Positions 36,712 through 45,465 of a stretch of 64,000 bases of DNA are shown here, piece by piece (positions within the stretch are counted from its first letter, which is position 1; every line of letters starts with the position of its first letter). The notes below the pieces were generated by a model. It worked only from the letters and a program-made list of their open reading frames with translations. It was not told where the DNA came from and made no database searches. Origin of the DNA: Anaerocolumna sedimenticola (GTDB taxonomy: Bacteria; Bacillota; Clostridia; Lachnospirales; Lachnospiraceae); contig NZ_CP048000.1 in NCBI RefSeq assembly GCF_009931695.1, positions 5,040,501 to 5,104,500 on the forward strand, read 5' to 3'. The translations under genes and the position numbers were made by a program.

Positions 36712-39339
36712 TTACGGTTTAAGTATTTCTACATACCCTTCTGTCCCATTAACACGAATTCTTGCTCCATCCTGAATTAATTTTGTGGCATTTTCTACTC
36801 CAACTACTCCCGGGAGGCCATATTCCCTAGTTATTACAGCACCATGAGTCATAAGCCCTCCGACTTCGGTAACAAGACCTTTCACGGATACAAACAAAGG
36901 TGTCCAGCTGGGGTCGGTAAAAGCAGTTACTAATATATCTTCTTTATCAATAACAGCATCTTCTAGCTTTAAAATCACCCTCGCTCTGCCCTCGATTACA
37001 CCCGATGAAACTGGAATACCGACCAGCGCTCCTTGAGGTATCGTACCGGTATCGTATTCACCGGAAATAATCTCACCCTCCGACGTAATAACACGAGGCG
37101 GTGTAAGTTTTTTATATGTCTCATAATCCTCTTTTCTCTTAATAATAATTTGATAATCAAGATTACCGTAATTGACTACTTTCCTGAATTCTTCTAACGT
37201 TAAATAATAAATGTCCTCTCTTTCTTTAATAATACCTTGTTTCACCAGTAAATCAGCCTCTTTGTTTAAAGCTTTTTTATATATATCAAAACGTTTTATG
37301 AAAGAATACTTCGGATATTCTCTAAAACCTATTACATTTCTTAAGGTATGAATCATTTTCCTGGTCTTCTTTGCTTTTTGCTTACCTCCAGGTAATCTCT
37401 TTAAACTATTAATAAGTTCCATTTCTTTTGCTTCTGCCTCAAGCTGCCCTTGTTCAAATTTGCTGCTGCTATAATTAGGTCCAAAACTATTGACATTATT
37501 GAGAATCATAGGTATAAGCGATGTTGGCTTTTCATTCCAGCGCGGCTTTGTAATATCGATTTCACCGGAGCAGCGCATACCATACTTTTTAAGGAAAACG
37601 TTAAGTTCCCTCTTAACCATGTCTCCCCCTTCCAGTTTGATCAGTTCATCAAAGAATGATTCATCCTTAGCATGATGAAAATATTCTATTACCTTTGGAA
37701 ATTGACGGATTACATCCGCTGCATCCATTAAAGCAAAACCCATTTCAGATGTTACATTATAAGAAACAGATTTTGTAAGAGTATCTACTACACTTTTAGC
37801 ACCCAGCCACTTTTCCATTTTTTTATTTATCCAGTTTGAAGCATAACCTCCGACCAGCATAATACTCATATTCTCAGGTCCTACCAAAGTTTTTTTAAGT
37901 TCTTTAATATCCTGCAGAATAAATTCAAACAATTCATCTCCGGATTTATTTTTAATTTCCTGCTCCATGTCTTCTATTAATTTATCATTATGAGCAATAA
38001 TCCTTTTTAATAAATCCTTCTCATTTTTTTGATAAACTCTAAAAGCTGGAATTAACCAAGATAAAGCACCGGTACTCATATTGATGGAGCCTTTCCCTCC
38101 CGGCAGACCTTTTATAAAACCTTTACGCTTCATTAAATTAACCAGAGCATTCTTCATTAATATGTCGGCATTACCGGCACTCTTTATTAATATTTTTCTG
38201 CCTATAGGTGACGAGAGGTCATAGGTTCCGTCTATATAAAGTCTTCCGCCGGCAGGTGTTAAATTCTCACCAAACCAAAATGATAATAGTTTACAGAAAG
38301 ATATCCCTAATGGTTTAATATCTTCCGTCATCATCTGCAAATGACCCATTGAAAAATAAACGTGTTGCTTGCCGTCATTTTCAGGTATGGGATAAAGAGT
38401 AGTGATAGGTCTGCTCTGCAGAATGTAGAATTCTCTATCACTTAAACACCATTCTATATCCTGAGGGCAGTTAAAGTATTTTTCAATTTTTCTGCCTATT
38501 GCTTCAAGATTTATTATCTGTTTGTCAGAAAGTGCCTGTATATTCTGAAGTTTAGTCTCTATTTCCCGTTCTACTGTTCCTCCCTCCTTATTTTCATATA
38601 TGGCTATTTTCTTTACGGCTATTTTTTTATCTATTATTTTTCCTTCTCTTACTCTGTAAAGATCAGAATTAACAAGTCCGGAAACTAAGGCTTCCCCAAG
38701 TCCAAGACCTGCATCAATTGTTAATACCCGTCTGTTTGAAGAAGCTGGGTCGGCTGTAAACATAATTCCTGATACTTGTGGGTAAATCATAGCTTGAATC
38801 ACAACGCATAGCAATACTTTTCCATGTTCAAAACCATTTTGAATACGGTAAATAATAGCACGGTCCGTATATAACGATGCCCAGCACTTTTTTACATGAT
38901 ACAATATGGCATCCATTCCAATTATATTTAAAAAAGTATCCTGCTGCCCTGCAAATGAGGCAGTAGGCAAATCTTCCGCTGTTGCACTGGAACGTATTGC
39001 ATAGGCTTTATCTTTACCTAATCTTAAGATATAATCGGTGATTTCATTTTCAATTGCTTCCGTTAGCTCTGAATTTTCAATTACCTTGCGAATACTTCTT
39101 CCTATTTTACTTATTTTATCTTTATCATCGGCTTTAAGAGCTTCTAATTGGTTTACTAGTTTATGAAACGCTTCATTCCCCTCAATTACTTTTCTGTACG
39201 CATCGGTGGTTATACAAAACCCATCCGGCACTTTTAATCCCTCTATCTTTGATAATATACCTAGATTTAAGCCTTTTCCTCCAACAGCTATAAATTTTGA
39301 ATTATTTATTTCATTCAAACCAAGTACAAAATGATTCAT
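36712..39339 (-). CDS. rph: Rifampin phosphotransferase
   Basis: 875 aa. Rph uses ATP to phosphorylate the ansa C21 hydroxyl of rifamycins, giving AMP and phosphate. Domain order is ATP-grasp (1-315; GGKGLNLG, AIRSSATAEDLPTASFAGQ), rifamycin-binding helical domain (about 320-755) and a C-terminal swivelling phosphohistidine domain with catalytic H832 (GGLMTHGAVITREYGLPGV). A PEP synthase would have the histidine domain in the middle and a PEP-binding barrel at the end, so the order argues for Rph. Length matches characterised Listeria Rph. Divergent from a TetR gene with shared operators. Functional activity is inferred. Confidence 0.9.
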   Translation of the reverse strand: MNHFVLGLNEINNSKFIAVGGKGLNLGILSKIEGLKVPDGFCITTDAYRKVIEGNEAFHKLVNQLEALKADDKDKISKIGRSIRKVIENSELTEAIENEITDYILRLGKDKAYAIRSSATAEDLPTASFAGQQDTFLNIIGMDAILYHVKKCWASLYTDRAIIYRIQNGFEHGKVLLCVVIQAMIYPQVSGIMFTADPASSNRRVLTIDAGLGLGEALVSGLVNSDLYRVREGKIIDKKIAVKKIAIYENKEGGTVEREIETKLQNIQALSDKQIINLEAIGRKIEKYFNCPQDIEWCLSDREFYILQSRPITTLYPIPENDGKQHVYFSMGHLQMMTEDIKPLGISFCKLLSFWFGENLTPAGGRLYIDGTYDLSSPIGRKILIKSAGNADILMKNALVNLMKRKGFIKGLPGGKGSINMSTGALSWLIPAFRVYQKNEKDLLKRIIAHNDKLIEDMEQEIKNKSGDELFEFILQDIKELKKTLVGPENMSIMLVGGYASNWINKKMEKWLGAKSVVDTLTKSVSYNVTSEMGFALMDAADVIRQFPKVIEYFHHAKDESFFDELIKLEGGDMVKRELNVFLKKYGMRCSGEIDITKPRWNEKPTSLIPMILNNVNSFGPNYSSSKFEQGQLEAEAKEMELINSLKRLPGGKQKAKKTRKMIHTLRNVIGFREYPKYSFIKRFDIYKKALNKEADLLVKQGIIKEREDIYYLTLEEFRKVVNYGNLDYQIIIKRKEDYETYKKLTPPRVITSEGEIISGEYDTGTIPQGALVGIPVSSGVIEGRARVILKLEDAVIDKEDILVTAFTDPSWTPLFVSVKGLVTEVGGLMTHGAVITREYGLPGVVGVENATKLIQDGARIRVNGTEGYVEILKP

Positions 39340-39357
39340 AGGATCCCCCGCTTTTAA

Positions 39358-39390
39358 ATTATGAAATATTAGTTATATATATTTCATAAT
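39358..39390. promoter_or_regulatory. TetR operator 1, over the rph -10
   Basis: Twelve-bp arms ATTATGAAATAT and ATATTTCATAAT separated by 9 bp. It overlaps the -10 of the rph promoter, so binding should repress. Confidence 0.8.
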
Positions 39391-39414
39391 AAATCTAAAA
39401 CTTATGGCTGTCAA
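39386..39414 (-). promoter_or_regulatory. rph promoter
   Basis: TTGACA (39414-39409) and TATTAT (39391-39386) on the minus strand with 17 bp between. Confidence 0.8.
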
Positions 39415-39418
39415 TAGA

Positions 39419-39451
39419 ATTATGAAATATTTCATTGAAATATTTCATAAT
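39419..39451. promoter_or_regulatory. TetR operator 2, at the regulator promoter
   Basis: The same 12-bp arms and 9-bp spacing as operator 1, 61 bp away centre to centre. It covers a possible TTGAAA -35 of the TetR gene, which suggests autoregulation. Confidence 0.8.
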
Positions 39452-39481
39452 TTGTGATAATCTAATTACGAGGTGAATCAA

Positions 39482-40057
39482 ATGAATGGATTTCAAAAAC
39501 GCAGGGAGAATAAAATTAATGATATTCTTACTGCTGCTAACGAATTATTTTCTGCTAAGGGCATTAAAGCAGTCAGTATTGCAGATATAGCGAAAAAAGC
39601 AAATGTTTCTCAAGTCAGTATCTATAATTTTTTTGAAAGTAAAGAGAATCTGGCCAGACAGGTATTCATTAAATTAATGGATGATACTATGACTGGCTCG
39701 GAAGACTTAGTCAAAAGTGACCTATCTTTTAATGAAAAAATAAAAAAAATGCAATCTTTTTCAGTAGATGCATCGCGTAACTTTCATGATAACTTCAAGC
39801 AAATTGAGTTTATAAAAGACCCTAACATTCAAAAATTCCTTGAGGAATATGGAAAAAATAAGACACTGCCTTTATATCTTAAGCTAGTTGAACAAGGACG
39901 TAATGAAAACCAGCTCGATAAGGATATTTCTACAGATTCCATTATATTATTTATGGAAATAATAAATACGGCACTTCAATCTAACATAAGTCCGAAAGTA
40001 AGAAGTGATTTAGGCAAGTTATTTTTTTATGGTTTATTCGGTAGATCGGATAATTAG
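39482..40057 (+). CDS. TetR-family regulator divergent from rph
   Basis: 191 aa. Residues 8-60 are a TetR winged-helix domain (INDILTAANELFSAKGIKAVSIADIAKKANVSQVSIYNFF-type pattern), the remainder a helical ligand domain. Start ATG 39482 follows GAGGTGA; a GTG lies three codons earlier within the ribosome site. It is divergent from rph with 142 bp between the two start codons, in which two identical-arm operators lie, making it the likely repressor of both genes. Inducer unknown; a rifamycin is an obvious candidate. Confidence 0.88.
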   Translation: MNGFQKRRENKINDILTAANELFSAKGIKAVSIADIAKKANVSQVSIYNFFESKENLARQVFIKLMDDTMTGSEDLVKSDLSFNEKIKKMQSFSVDASRNFHDNFKQIEFIKDPNIQKFLEEYGKNKTLPLYLKLVEQGRNENQLDKDISTDSIILFMEIINTALQSNISPKVRSDLGKLFFYGLFGRSDN

Positions 40058-40128
40058 TATAAAACAGAATATTTCATGAACTTAAGGAAAAAATAAAATT
40101 GAATATAATAAGTAAAGGAGAACTAATT

Positions 40129-40311
40129 ATGGATAGGAAACGTGCAACAGAAATAAAATCTTCTCCTGACATGATTACGGTCAGTTATAACGGAGAACCC
40201 ATTTATATCGAAGACATTAATCCCAATAAAGATACTGCCAGTATTCATTACCTGAGCAGGCCTGAAAACAGCCAGGAAGTTCACTTAACGCAACTCGTGG
40301 AAGCAAAATAA
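40129..40311 (+). CDS. sspH: H-type small acid-soluble spore protein
   Basis: 60 aa. MDRKRATEIKSSPDMITVSY, then GEPIYIEDI and EVHLTQLVE match the SspH family (MdxkRAkeI..Sp..i.VtYnG.PvwI). It is a minor spore-core protein that coats DNA, made under sigma-G in the forespore. The AAAGGAG site precedes the ATG. Its presence shows that the host can sporulate. It lies just after the TetR gene but is probably a separate unit. Confidence 0.85.
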   Translation: MDRKRATEIKSSPDMITVSYNGEPIYIEDINPNKDTASIHYLSRPENSQEVHLTQLVEAK

Positions 40312-40317
40312 ATGAAA

Positions 40318-40415
40318 GGGCTGCTGCAAAGTCTTTGTTATTATCATAATTCTTTTAGAAAATTTTTTATATTCTCTTCTGCAAAATTTATAATAAAGGA
40401 ATTGCAACAGTCCCC
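40318..40415 (+). terminator. Long inverted repeat / terminator after sspH
   Basis: GGGCTGCTGCAA pairs with TTGCAACAGTCCCC, with further AT pairing inside, and is followed by TTTTTT. Member of the recurring GGGCTG family. Confidence 0.7.
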
Positions 40416-40452
40416 TTTTTTGGTTTTTGAATCCTTTCATTGTCAACTAAAA

Positions 40453-40769
40453 TTAATCTTTTGAATTTGACGGTTTTGTTGTCTCATACGCTCTTTTTAA
40501 TTCATGGATATTTATCTTTTTCATATTAAGCATAACTTCCGTAACCTGTTTTAATTGGTCAGGATCTTTGTGACGCATGTAGTCATTCATTCATCCGGTA
40601 CAATCTGCCAGGATAAACCATATTTATCTTTTAACCAACCGCATTGTTCCGCTTCCCTGTCAGCAGAGAGTTTTTCCCAGTAATAATCTATCTCTGCCTG
40701 ATCTTTGCAGTTTACAACAAAAGAAATTGCTTCATTAAAAGAAAATTCATGTGCATGTGCACTGTCCAT
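40453..40769 (-). pseudogene. VOC/PhnB-like protein fragment, N-truncated and frameshifted
   Basis: MDSAHAHEFSFNEAISFVV, NCKDQAEIDYYWEKLSAD and CGWLKDKYGLSWQIVP match the C-terminal part of PhnB/glyoxalase-like VOC proteins. After QIVPDE a stop occurs, and the expected continuation (MNDYMRHKDPDQ, LNMKKINIHELKRAYE) follows in another frame; one extra A near 40590 would join them. The N-terminal half is absent or unrecognisable. Non-functional remnant. Confidence 0.7.
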
Positions 40770-40833
40770 AAATTTTATTACACTGTCGGTACACAGAAAA
40801 TCAAATTACTTCCGGTTATAGTTGTCCACTATC

Positions 40834-41874
40834 CTATTTTATTCTTTCGCTCTTTGACAGCCTGATGGCATAATCGATTGCGTTTACCAAACTCAATTCG
40901 CTTGTTATTCCCAGTCCGGCCTGATCAAAAGCTGTACCGTGATCTACGGAAGCTCTGACAATTGGAAGACCCAGTGTAATATTAACACCGGAAACCGCAT
41001 CCCATTTCCCTGCCATTGGATTATAGATAAAGCCAACAACTTTCAGAGGAATGTGTCCCTGATCATGATACATAGCCACCACTATGTCATACCACCCTCC
41101 TCTTGCCTTGGAAAACAGGGTATCCGGTGGAACCGGCCCATCAGCAATTATTCCTTCTGCTTTTGCTGCATTTATTGCCGGGATAATTTCATCGATTTCT
41201 TCCCTTCCGAAAAGTCCATTCTCGCCGCTGTGTGGATTTAAACCTGCAACACCGATCTTAGGTTTTTCAATTCCAAGATCCAGACAGGCCTTGTTCGCTA
41301 TTTCAATTACTTCCAAGACCCTGCCTTTTTTAACCCTGTCACATGCTTCCCTTAAGGAAACGTGTGTGGAGACATGTACAACTCTTAAGTTATCGTGGGC
41401 CAGCATCATGGTATATTTCTTGGTTCCGGTATATTCAGCGTATATTTCCGTATGCCCGGAAAAATGGTGACCCGCTAAGTTAATGGCTTCTTTATTCAGT
41501 GCATTGGTTACGGTCCCATCTATTTCGCCGGCCAAAGCCAGTTCTATAACTTTCTTTACATACAAAAAAGCCGCATCCCCTGCCATAACTGAAACCTTAC
41601 CGTATTCCAGTTTGTTTATATCCACAATCTTCATATCGTATACATCGATAATTCCAGGTGTAAACAGGCATTGGTCCACATTTGATACCGGGTGTATTTT
41701 CACATTCTCCTTTCCTACAATCGTGAGAGCTGCTTCCATCACACAAGCATCTCCTATTACTACCGGGCTGCACCTATCATAGATAGCCGGGTTACTTAAG
41801 GCCTTTACCGTAATCTCAGGTCCAATGCCTGCCGGATCTCCCATTGTAATGCCAATAATTATTTTTTCAGCCAT
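40834..41874 (-). CDS. pdxA: PdxA-family 4-hydroxythreonine-4-phosphate dehydrogenase, probably PdxA2 type
   Basis: 346 aa. NAD-dependent oxidative decarboxylase; GITMGDPAGIGPEIT at the N-terminus, metal-binding histidines in AGHHFSGHTE, LNPHSGENG and YHDQGHIPLK all present. Linked to a DUF1537 kinase, it more likely oxidises 4-phospho-D-threonate or 4-phospho-D-erythronate (PdxA2) than serves vitamin B6 synthesis. Start follows TAGGAG. Ends the operon; the VOC remnant follows. Confidence 0.9.
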   Translation of the reverse strand: MAEKIIIGITMGDPAGIGPEITVKALSNPAIYDRCSPVVIGDACVMEAALTIVGKENVKIHPVSNVDQCLFTPGIIDVYDMKIVDINKLEYGKVSVMAGDAAFLYVKKVIELALAGEIDGTVTNALNKEAINLAGHHFSGHTEIYAEYTGTKKYTMMLAHDNLRVVHVSTHVSLREACDRVKKGRVLEVIEIANKACLDLGIEKPKIGVAGLNPHSGENGLFGREEIDEIIPAINAAKAEGIIADGPVPPDTLFSKARGGWYDIVVAMYHDQGHIPLKVVGFIYNPMAGKWDAVSGVNITLGLPIVRASVDHGTAFDQAGLGITSELSLVNAIDYAIRLSKSERIK

Positions 41875-41895
41875 TTCAACTCCTAACCCCCTAAC

Positions 41896-43160
41896 TTAAT
41901 TCCACTTATATGTTAAAATCTGTTCTGCCAGTTCGGTTAATAATTTCTCTCCGCCAAAACCTCCGGATTTGGATATTACGTGATATGCGGTATCCTGAGA
42001 AATAAATCTTGATAATACGATTCCCGGTGCCAGTTCACAGATAGGTTCCATCTCATAAACCTCCATTTGCTCCATACATCCGATTAAAGTATCACCGCCG
42101 GTAATCATGATAGTACCTTTAAAACCTTTTCGAATCAACTCTTTTACAAAACATCCTATATTTTTTGCAATACAGACCCTGATTTGTTCTGAACTGATAT
42201 TATGCCTAGCCGCATATTCTTTGGTTGAATTGCTTCCGGGAAGATCATTGCTGTCCAGGATAGAACTGCTTTTTGTTTCAATCAAGTCTTTTAAATAGTC
42301 AAGCTTTTTCTGACCCACATCACTTTGCCAGTACTTATCTTTCAATTTTTCTATTGTACTCATCCTAATCCTGTAAAAATTATGGTTCTCAGCGTAATCC
42401 ATCTGACTGACTGTTATAGGATTTACACTGCCGCATACTACAAAGAATCTCTGATAAAGACTCGGAATGCTGGGCAGATTACCCTCAAGACCTAAAAGCT
42501 GTGGAAGCACTGATGCAAATCCTGCACATCCCGCCATAATATGCAGCTTATCTCCCTTATACAGCCGTTCACCTAAACTTTTCAGCTGTTTATCGCTCTC
42601 TGCATCCCATACGATAATACCCGGATCATTCTGGTTTTCGAAAGGACTGTCTTCTTCTGCTGCCCGTTTCACCTCAGCCTTTGACTGAAGCTTTATTATA
42701 TCCGGTACATAGGAACAAGTTACCGGTTCATATGGATCCTTACCAAAGGCGCTTTTTTCAACCGGAATTCCATCGATATAATGAATTCCATTCTTTGTGA
42801 TTCGCCCCATTTTAGGAAATGCCGGAATAAAGGAAAGAGTTTTTTCACCCGCAGCATCAAGAACTGCCGTCAATTCACTGCCTATATTGCCCCGTAGTGC
42901 GGAATCAGTTTTCTTGTATATATAAGGAATGCCGTAACGTACTGCTTTTTTGTAATATTATATACAATCTCGTAAGCTTTCCCGGAATCCAGATGTCTCG
43001 TCTCTGCATCCATTACTAATACACTGACATCCTCGTCCGCCTGTCTGTAATCATAATCCCTATTTGTTATGACTCTGGTGGCTGTGCCGCTGGCTGCAAA
43101 TTGAACTCCCGTATCAAGCGCTCCTGTGAAATCATCTGCTATGATTAACAGCGTTATCAT
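41896..43160 (-). pseudogene. Four-carbon acid sugar kinase (DUF1537), interrupted by a one-base frameshift
   Basis: Two frames form one 421-aa kinase. The first (from 43160) starts MITLLIIADDFTGALDTGVQ, the family N-terminal signature; the second contains YKKTDSALRGNIGSEL, AAREDSP-like AAEEDSPF, and the C-terminal TGGDTLIGCM nucleotide motif. The junction is an A6 run at 42951-42946 on the minus strand; a seventh A restores the frame. It phosphorylates D-threonate or D-erythronate at O4 for PdxA2. Could be a pseudogene, a sequencing error or slippage-corrected. Confidence 0.8.
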
Positions 43161-43180
43161 TTATTTTACCATCCTCCGTC

Positions 43181-43198
43181 TGTTTCATAAGTGAAACA
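43181..43198. promoter_or_regulatory. TGTTTCA-TAAG-TGAAACA palindrome upstream of the DUF1537 gene
   Basis: An 18-bp dyad lies 20 bp before the kinase start. A related dyad TTTCA-AAT-TGAAA lies at 43338-43350 before the regulator, and a GAGTTTCA half-site near 43274. They are candidate operators for the divergent PrpR_N regulator. No sigma-54 -24/-12 element is visible. Confidence 0.5.
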
Positions 43199-43368
43199 TC
43201 ATGTTTATTCATTCTTGATATTTAATATATTAATCAATTTTTCATCATACATCAATTATAAGTATTTCATTTTGAGTTTCATTTTTAAACATATATTATT
43301 TTTCTATAGAATCAGATGTTCAATTATGTTATAGTATTTTCAAATTGAAACAGATAGGACGTGATAAT

Positions 43369-45165
43369 ATGCAAAATACCAAAATAAAAGTTCTGGGGAT
43401 TGCTCCTTATGAGGCTATGAAGACTGCCATGCAAAAAATTGCAGATGTGCGAAACGACATTGAACTGGATGTATATGCCGGGGATTTGAATTATGGGGTT
43501 GAAATAGTACGCCATAATATACAGAATAATTACGATGCCATTATCTCCCGTGGAGGAACCGCAGAAATGATAGGGCGGATGACAAATATCCCTGTTGTGG
43601 AGATTACCTTATCCGTTTATGATATTCTTCGTGCTATTAAGCTGGCTGAAAATTATTCAGACCACTACGCCATCATCGGTTTTCCAAGTATTACAGAAAG
43701 TGCCCACCTGCTCTGTTCCCTGCTGCAGTATAAGCTAGATATCGTCACTGCTCACAGTGAAGAAGAGGTAATAAGTACTCTAACCCAGTTAAAGCAAGAT
43801 GGATACCATATGGTAATAGGTGATATGATTACCCATACTACAGCGAAAAACCTGGGGCTAAATGCTATTCTGATCACATCCGGCACGGAGAGTATCGTTA
43901 GTGCCTTTGATCAGGCCGTTAAAATCAGTACCAGTTATCTGCAAATAAAACAGGAAAATAAATTCTTAAAAGAAGTAATTGATAAAGAAGGAAGCAAAAC
44001 TATCATTTTCTCTGAAAAAGGTGAAATTTATCTTTCAACCTGGGATCAAGAAAATGCAGAAGGATTATATATGATGCTCCGCGTTGAGATTCCCCAGATA
44101 ATATCATCCGATAACCATAAAATGTTCCGAAATATCAACGGTATACTTTTCTCCATTATTGGACGGTTAATCGATTATCAAAAACAGACGTATATTGTTT
44201 ATTATGTTACGGCTTCTAAAATTCCCATTGCAAATAGTAAATATGGAATTAATTTTTTCAATAAAAAAGAAGCTGAAGAACAGCTTTTTAACAGCTTCTA
44301 TAGCATCACCGGCGCAATGGGCGGTCTTCAGGATTCTATTAATCAGCTCAGTTTAAGTTCCTTTCCTGTAATGCTAACGGGGGAGAACGGTACGGGCAAG
44401 GAACAGATTGCATTTATTATATACACGCATAGCCCACATCAGACCACTCCCTTTGTAACCATAGATTGTGAACTGCTCAACGATAAAAGCTGGGAGTACC
44501 TTACGAATCACTACAACTCTCCTTTTAATGATAACAATAATACCATTTATTTTAAAAGTATCGAAACCCTTTCCAAGGAACGCAGTCAGCTGTTATTATC
44601 CCTGATTATTGATATTAACTTAAGCAAACGGAACCGGCTTATTTTTTCCTGTACCACTAACCGTGACGCCTTGATTCCGGCTGTAGGGCAGGAATTCGTC
44701 AAACGTCTCTCCTGTCTGACTATTTGCCCGGCTCCTCTAAGGGAACGAGCTATGGAAATACCAAGTCTGTCCAGTATCTATCTTGGCTCTCTGAACGTAG
44801 AAATGGGTAAGCAGCTCATAGGGTTTGAACCAAAAGCTATGGAACTGCTCCAGGAGTATGACTGGCCTCAGAATTATACCCAATTCAAACGCCTGCTTAA
44901 TGAACTTGCCACTCTTACCACGACCCCATATATTACCAGCCTATCCGTAATGGAACTACTGGATAAGGAACGTAATACCATAGGAAGCGGCTACAGCTCA
45001 GCACCTGACAGTAAATTTTCCCTGAACTTAAACCGTACTCTGGATGAGATTACACATGATATCATTCTTCAGGTTCTTGCAGGAAAAAAGGGAAACCAAA
45101 GTGCCGTAGCCAAACAGCTGGGTATCAGCAGAACCACGTTATGGAGATATTTAAACCGTTTATAA
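43369..45165 (+). CDS. PrpR_N-domain regulator with degenerate AAA domain and Fis-type HTH
   Basis: 598 aa. Residues 1-190 are a PrpR N-terminal sensor domain (IKVLGIAPYEAMKTAMQ, ISRGGTAEMIGRM). Residues about 320-500 resemble a sigma-54 activator AAA domain: Walker A TGENGTGKEQ, and RERAMEIPSL. But the GAFTGA loop is missing and the Walker B acidic pair is replaced (IYFKSIETLS), so it cannot act as a normal sigma-54 activator. A Fis-type helix-turn-helix ends the protein (GNQSAVAKQLGISRTTLWRYL). Start at ATG 43369 rather than the TTG eight codons earlier. Divergent from the DUF1537/pdxA genes, its likely targets. Confidence 0.82.
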   Translation: MQNTKIKVLGIAPYEAMKTAMQKIADVRNDIELDVYAGDLNYGVEIVRHNIQNNYDAIISRGGTAEMIGRMTNIPVVEITLSVYDILRAIKLAENYSDHYAIIGFPSITESAHLLCSLLQYKLDIVTAHSEEEVISTLTQLKQDGYHMVIGDMITHTTAKNLGLNAILITSGTESIVSAFDQAVKISTSYLQIKQENKFLKEVIDKEGSKTIIFSEKGEIYLSTWDQENAEGLYMMLRVEIPQIISSDNHKMFRNINGILFSIIGRLIDYQKQTYIVYYVTASKIPIANSKYGINFFNKKEAEEQLFNSFYSITGAMGGLQDSINQLSLSSFPVMLTGENGTGKEQIAFIIYTHSPHQTTPFVTIDCELLNDKSWEYLTNHYNSPFNDNNNTIYFKSIETLSKERSQLLLSLIIDINLSKRNRLIFSCTTNRDALIPAVGQEFVKRLSCLTICPAPLRERAMEIPSLSSIYLGSLNVEMGKQLIGFEPKAMELLQEYDWPQNYTQFKRLLNELATLTTTPYITSLSVMELLDKERNTIGSGYSSAPDSKFSLNLNRTLDEITHDIILQVLAGKKGNQSAVAKQLGISRTTLWRYLNRL

Positions 45166-45176
45166 TGCATATATTT

Positions 45177-45209
45177 AAAGGCAGGGTTAACAAAAATACC
45201 CTTGCCTTT
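45177..45209 (+). terminator. Weak terminator after the PrpR_N regulator
   Basis: AAAGGCAGGGT pairs with ACCCTTGCCTTT (one bulge); only a short T-run follows. Confidence 0.5.
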
Positions 45210-45299
45210 AAAAACGTTTAAAATATCATCCCTGGCCGATATAAACAGAATCGGGATTGCTTTATCCTGTTTTCTAATTTCTGAAACAAACTCTAAATA
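45204..45299 (-). pseudogene. Response-regulator receiver-domain fragment
   Basis: The minus strand reads LEFVSEIRKQ, DKAIPILFISARDD, ILNVFKG, the alpha-3/beta-4 core of an OmpR-type receiver domain, with no start codon and no downstream domain. It is a vestige of a two-component regulator. Confidence 0.5.
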
Positions 45300-45371
45300 T
45301 TTTCCTCAGAAGATTCTTTTTGGACGATAGTACTTGTTTTACAGTGATTTCAGGTAACTCTTTTTAAGATT

Positions 45372-45407
45372 AAAAACCTCCCAGACCTATTAAAGGTCCG
45401 GAAGGTT
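45372..45407 (-). terminator. Terminator between gene fragments
   Basis: AACCTTCCGGACCT / AGGTCTGGGAGG stem followed by TTTTT on the minus strand, downstream of the permease tail fragment and the glycerophosphodiesterase. Confidence 0.75.
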
Positions 45408-45417
45408 CCTAATAATT

Positions 45418-45465
45418 TTAATCGCTTCTTAAAGCATCAATCGGATTTAATTTTGCCGAACTAAC
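45418..45465 (-). pseudogene. C-terminal tail of an FtsX/MacB-type permease
   Basis: In another frame directly after the glycerophosphodiesterase stop the sequence reads VSSAKLNPIDALRSD then stop, the classic ending of MacB-type permeases. No other part of a permease gene remains. It marks a deletion junction. Confidence 0.5.

Noticed and set aside
36712..39339. Phosphoenolpyruvate synthase
   Set aside because: The phosphohistidine domain is C-terminal and there is no PEP-binding barrel after it; the order and the extent of matching motifs fit rifampin phosphotransferase.
43161..43368. Sigma-54 promoter expected from the PrpR-like regulator
   Set aside because: No TGGCA-N7-TTGC-like element on either strand, and the regulator lacks GAFTGA.
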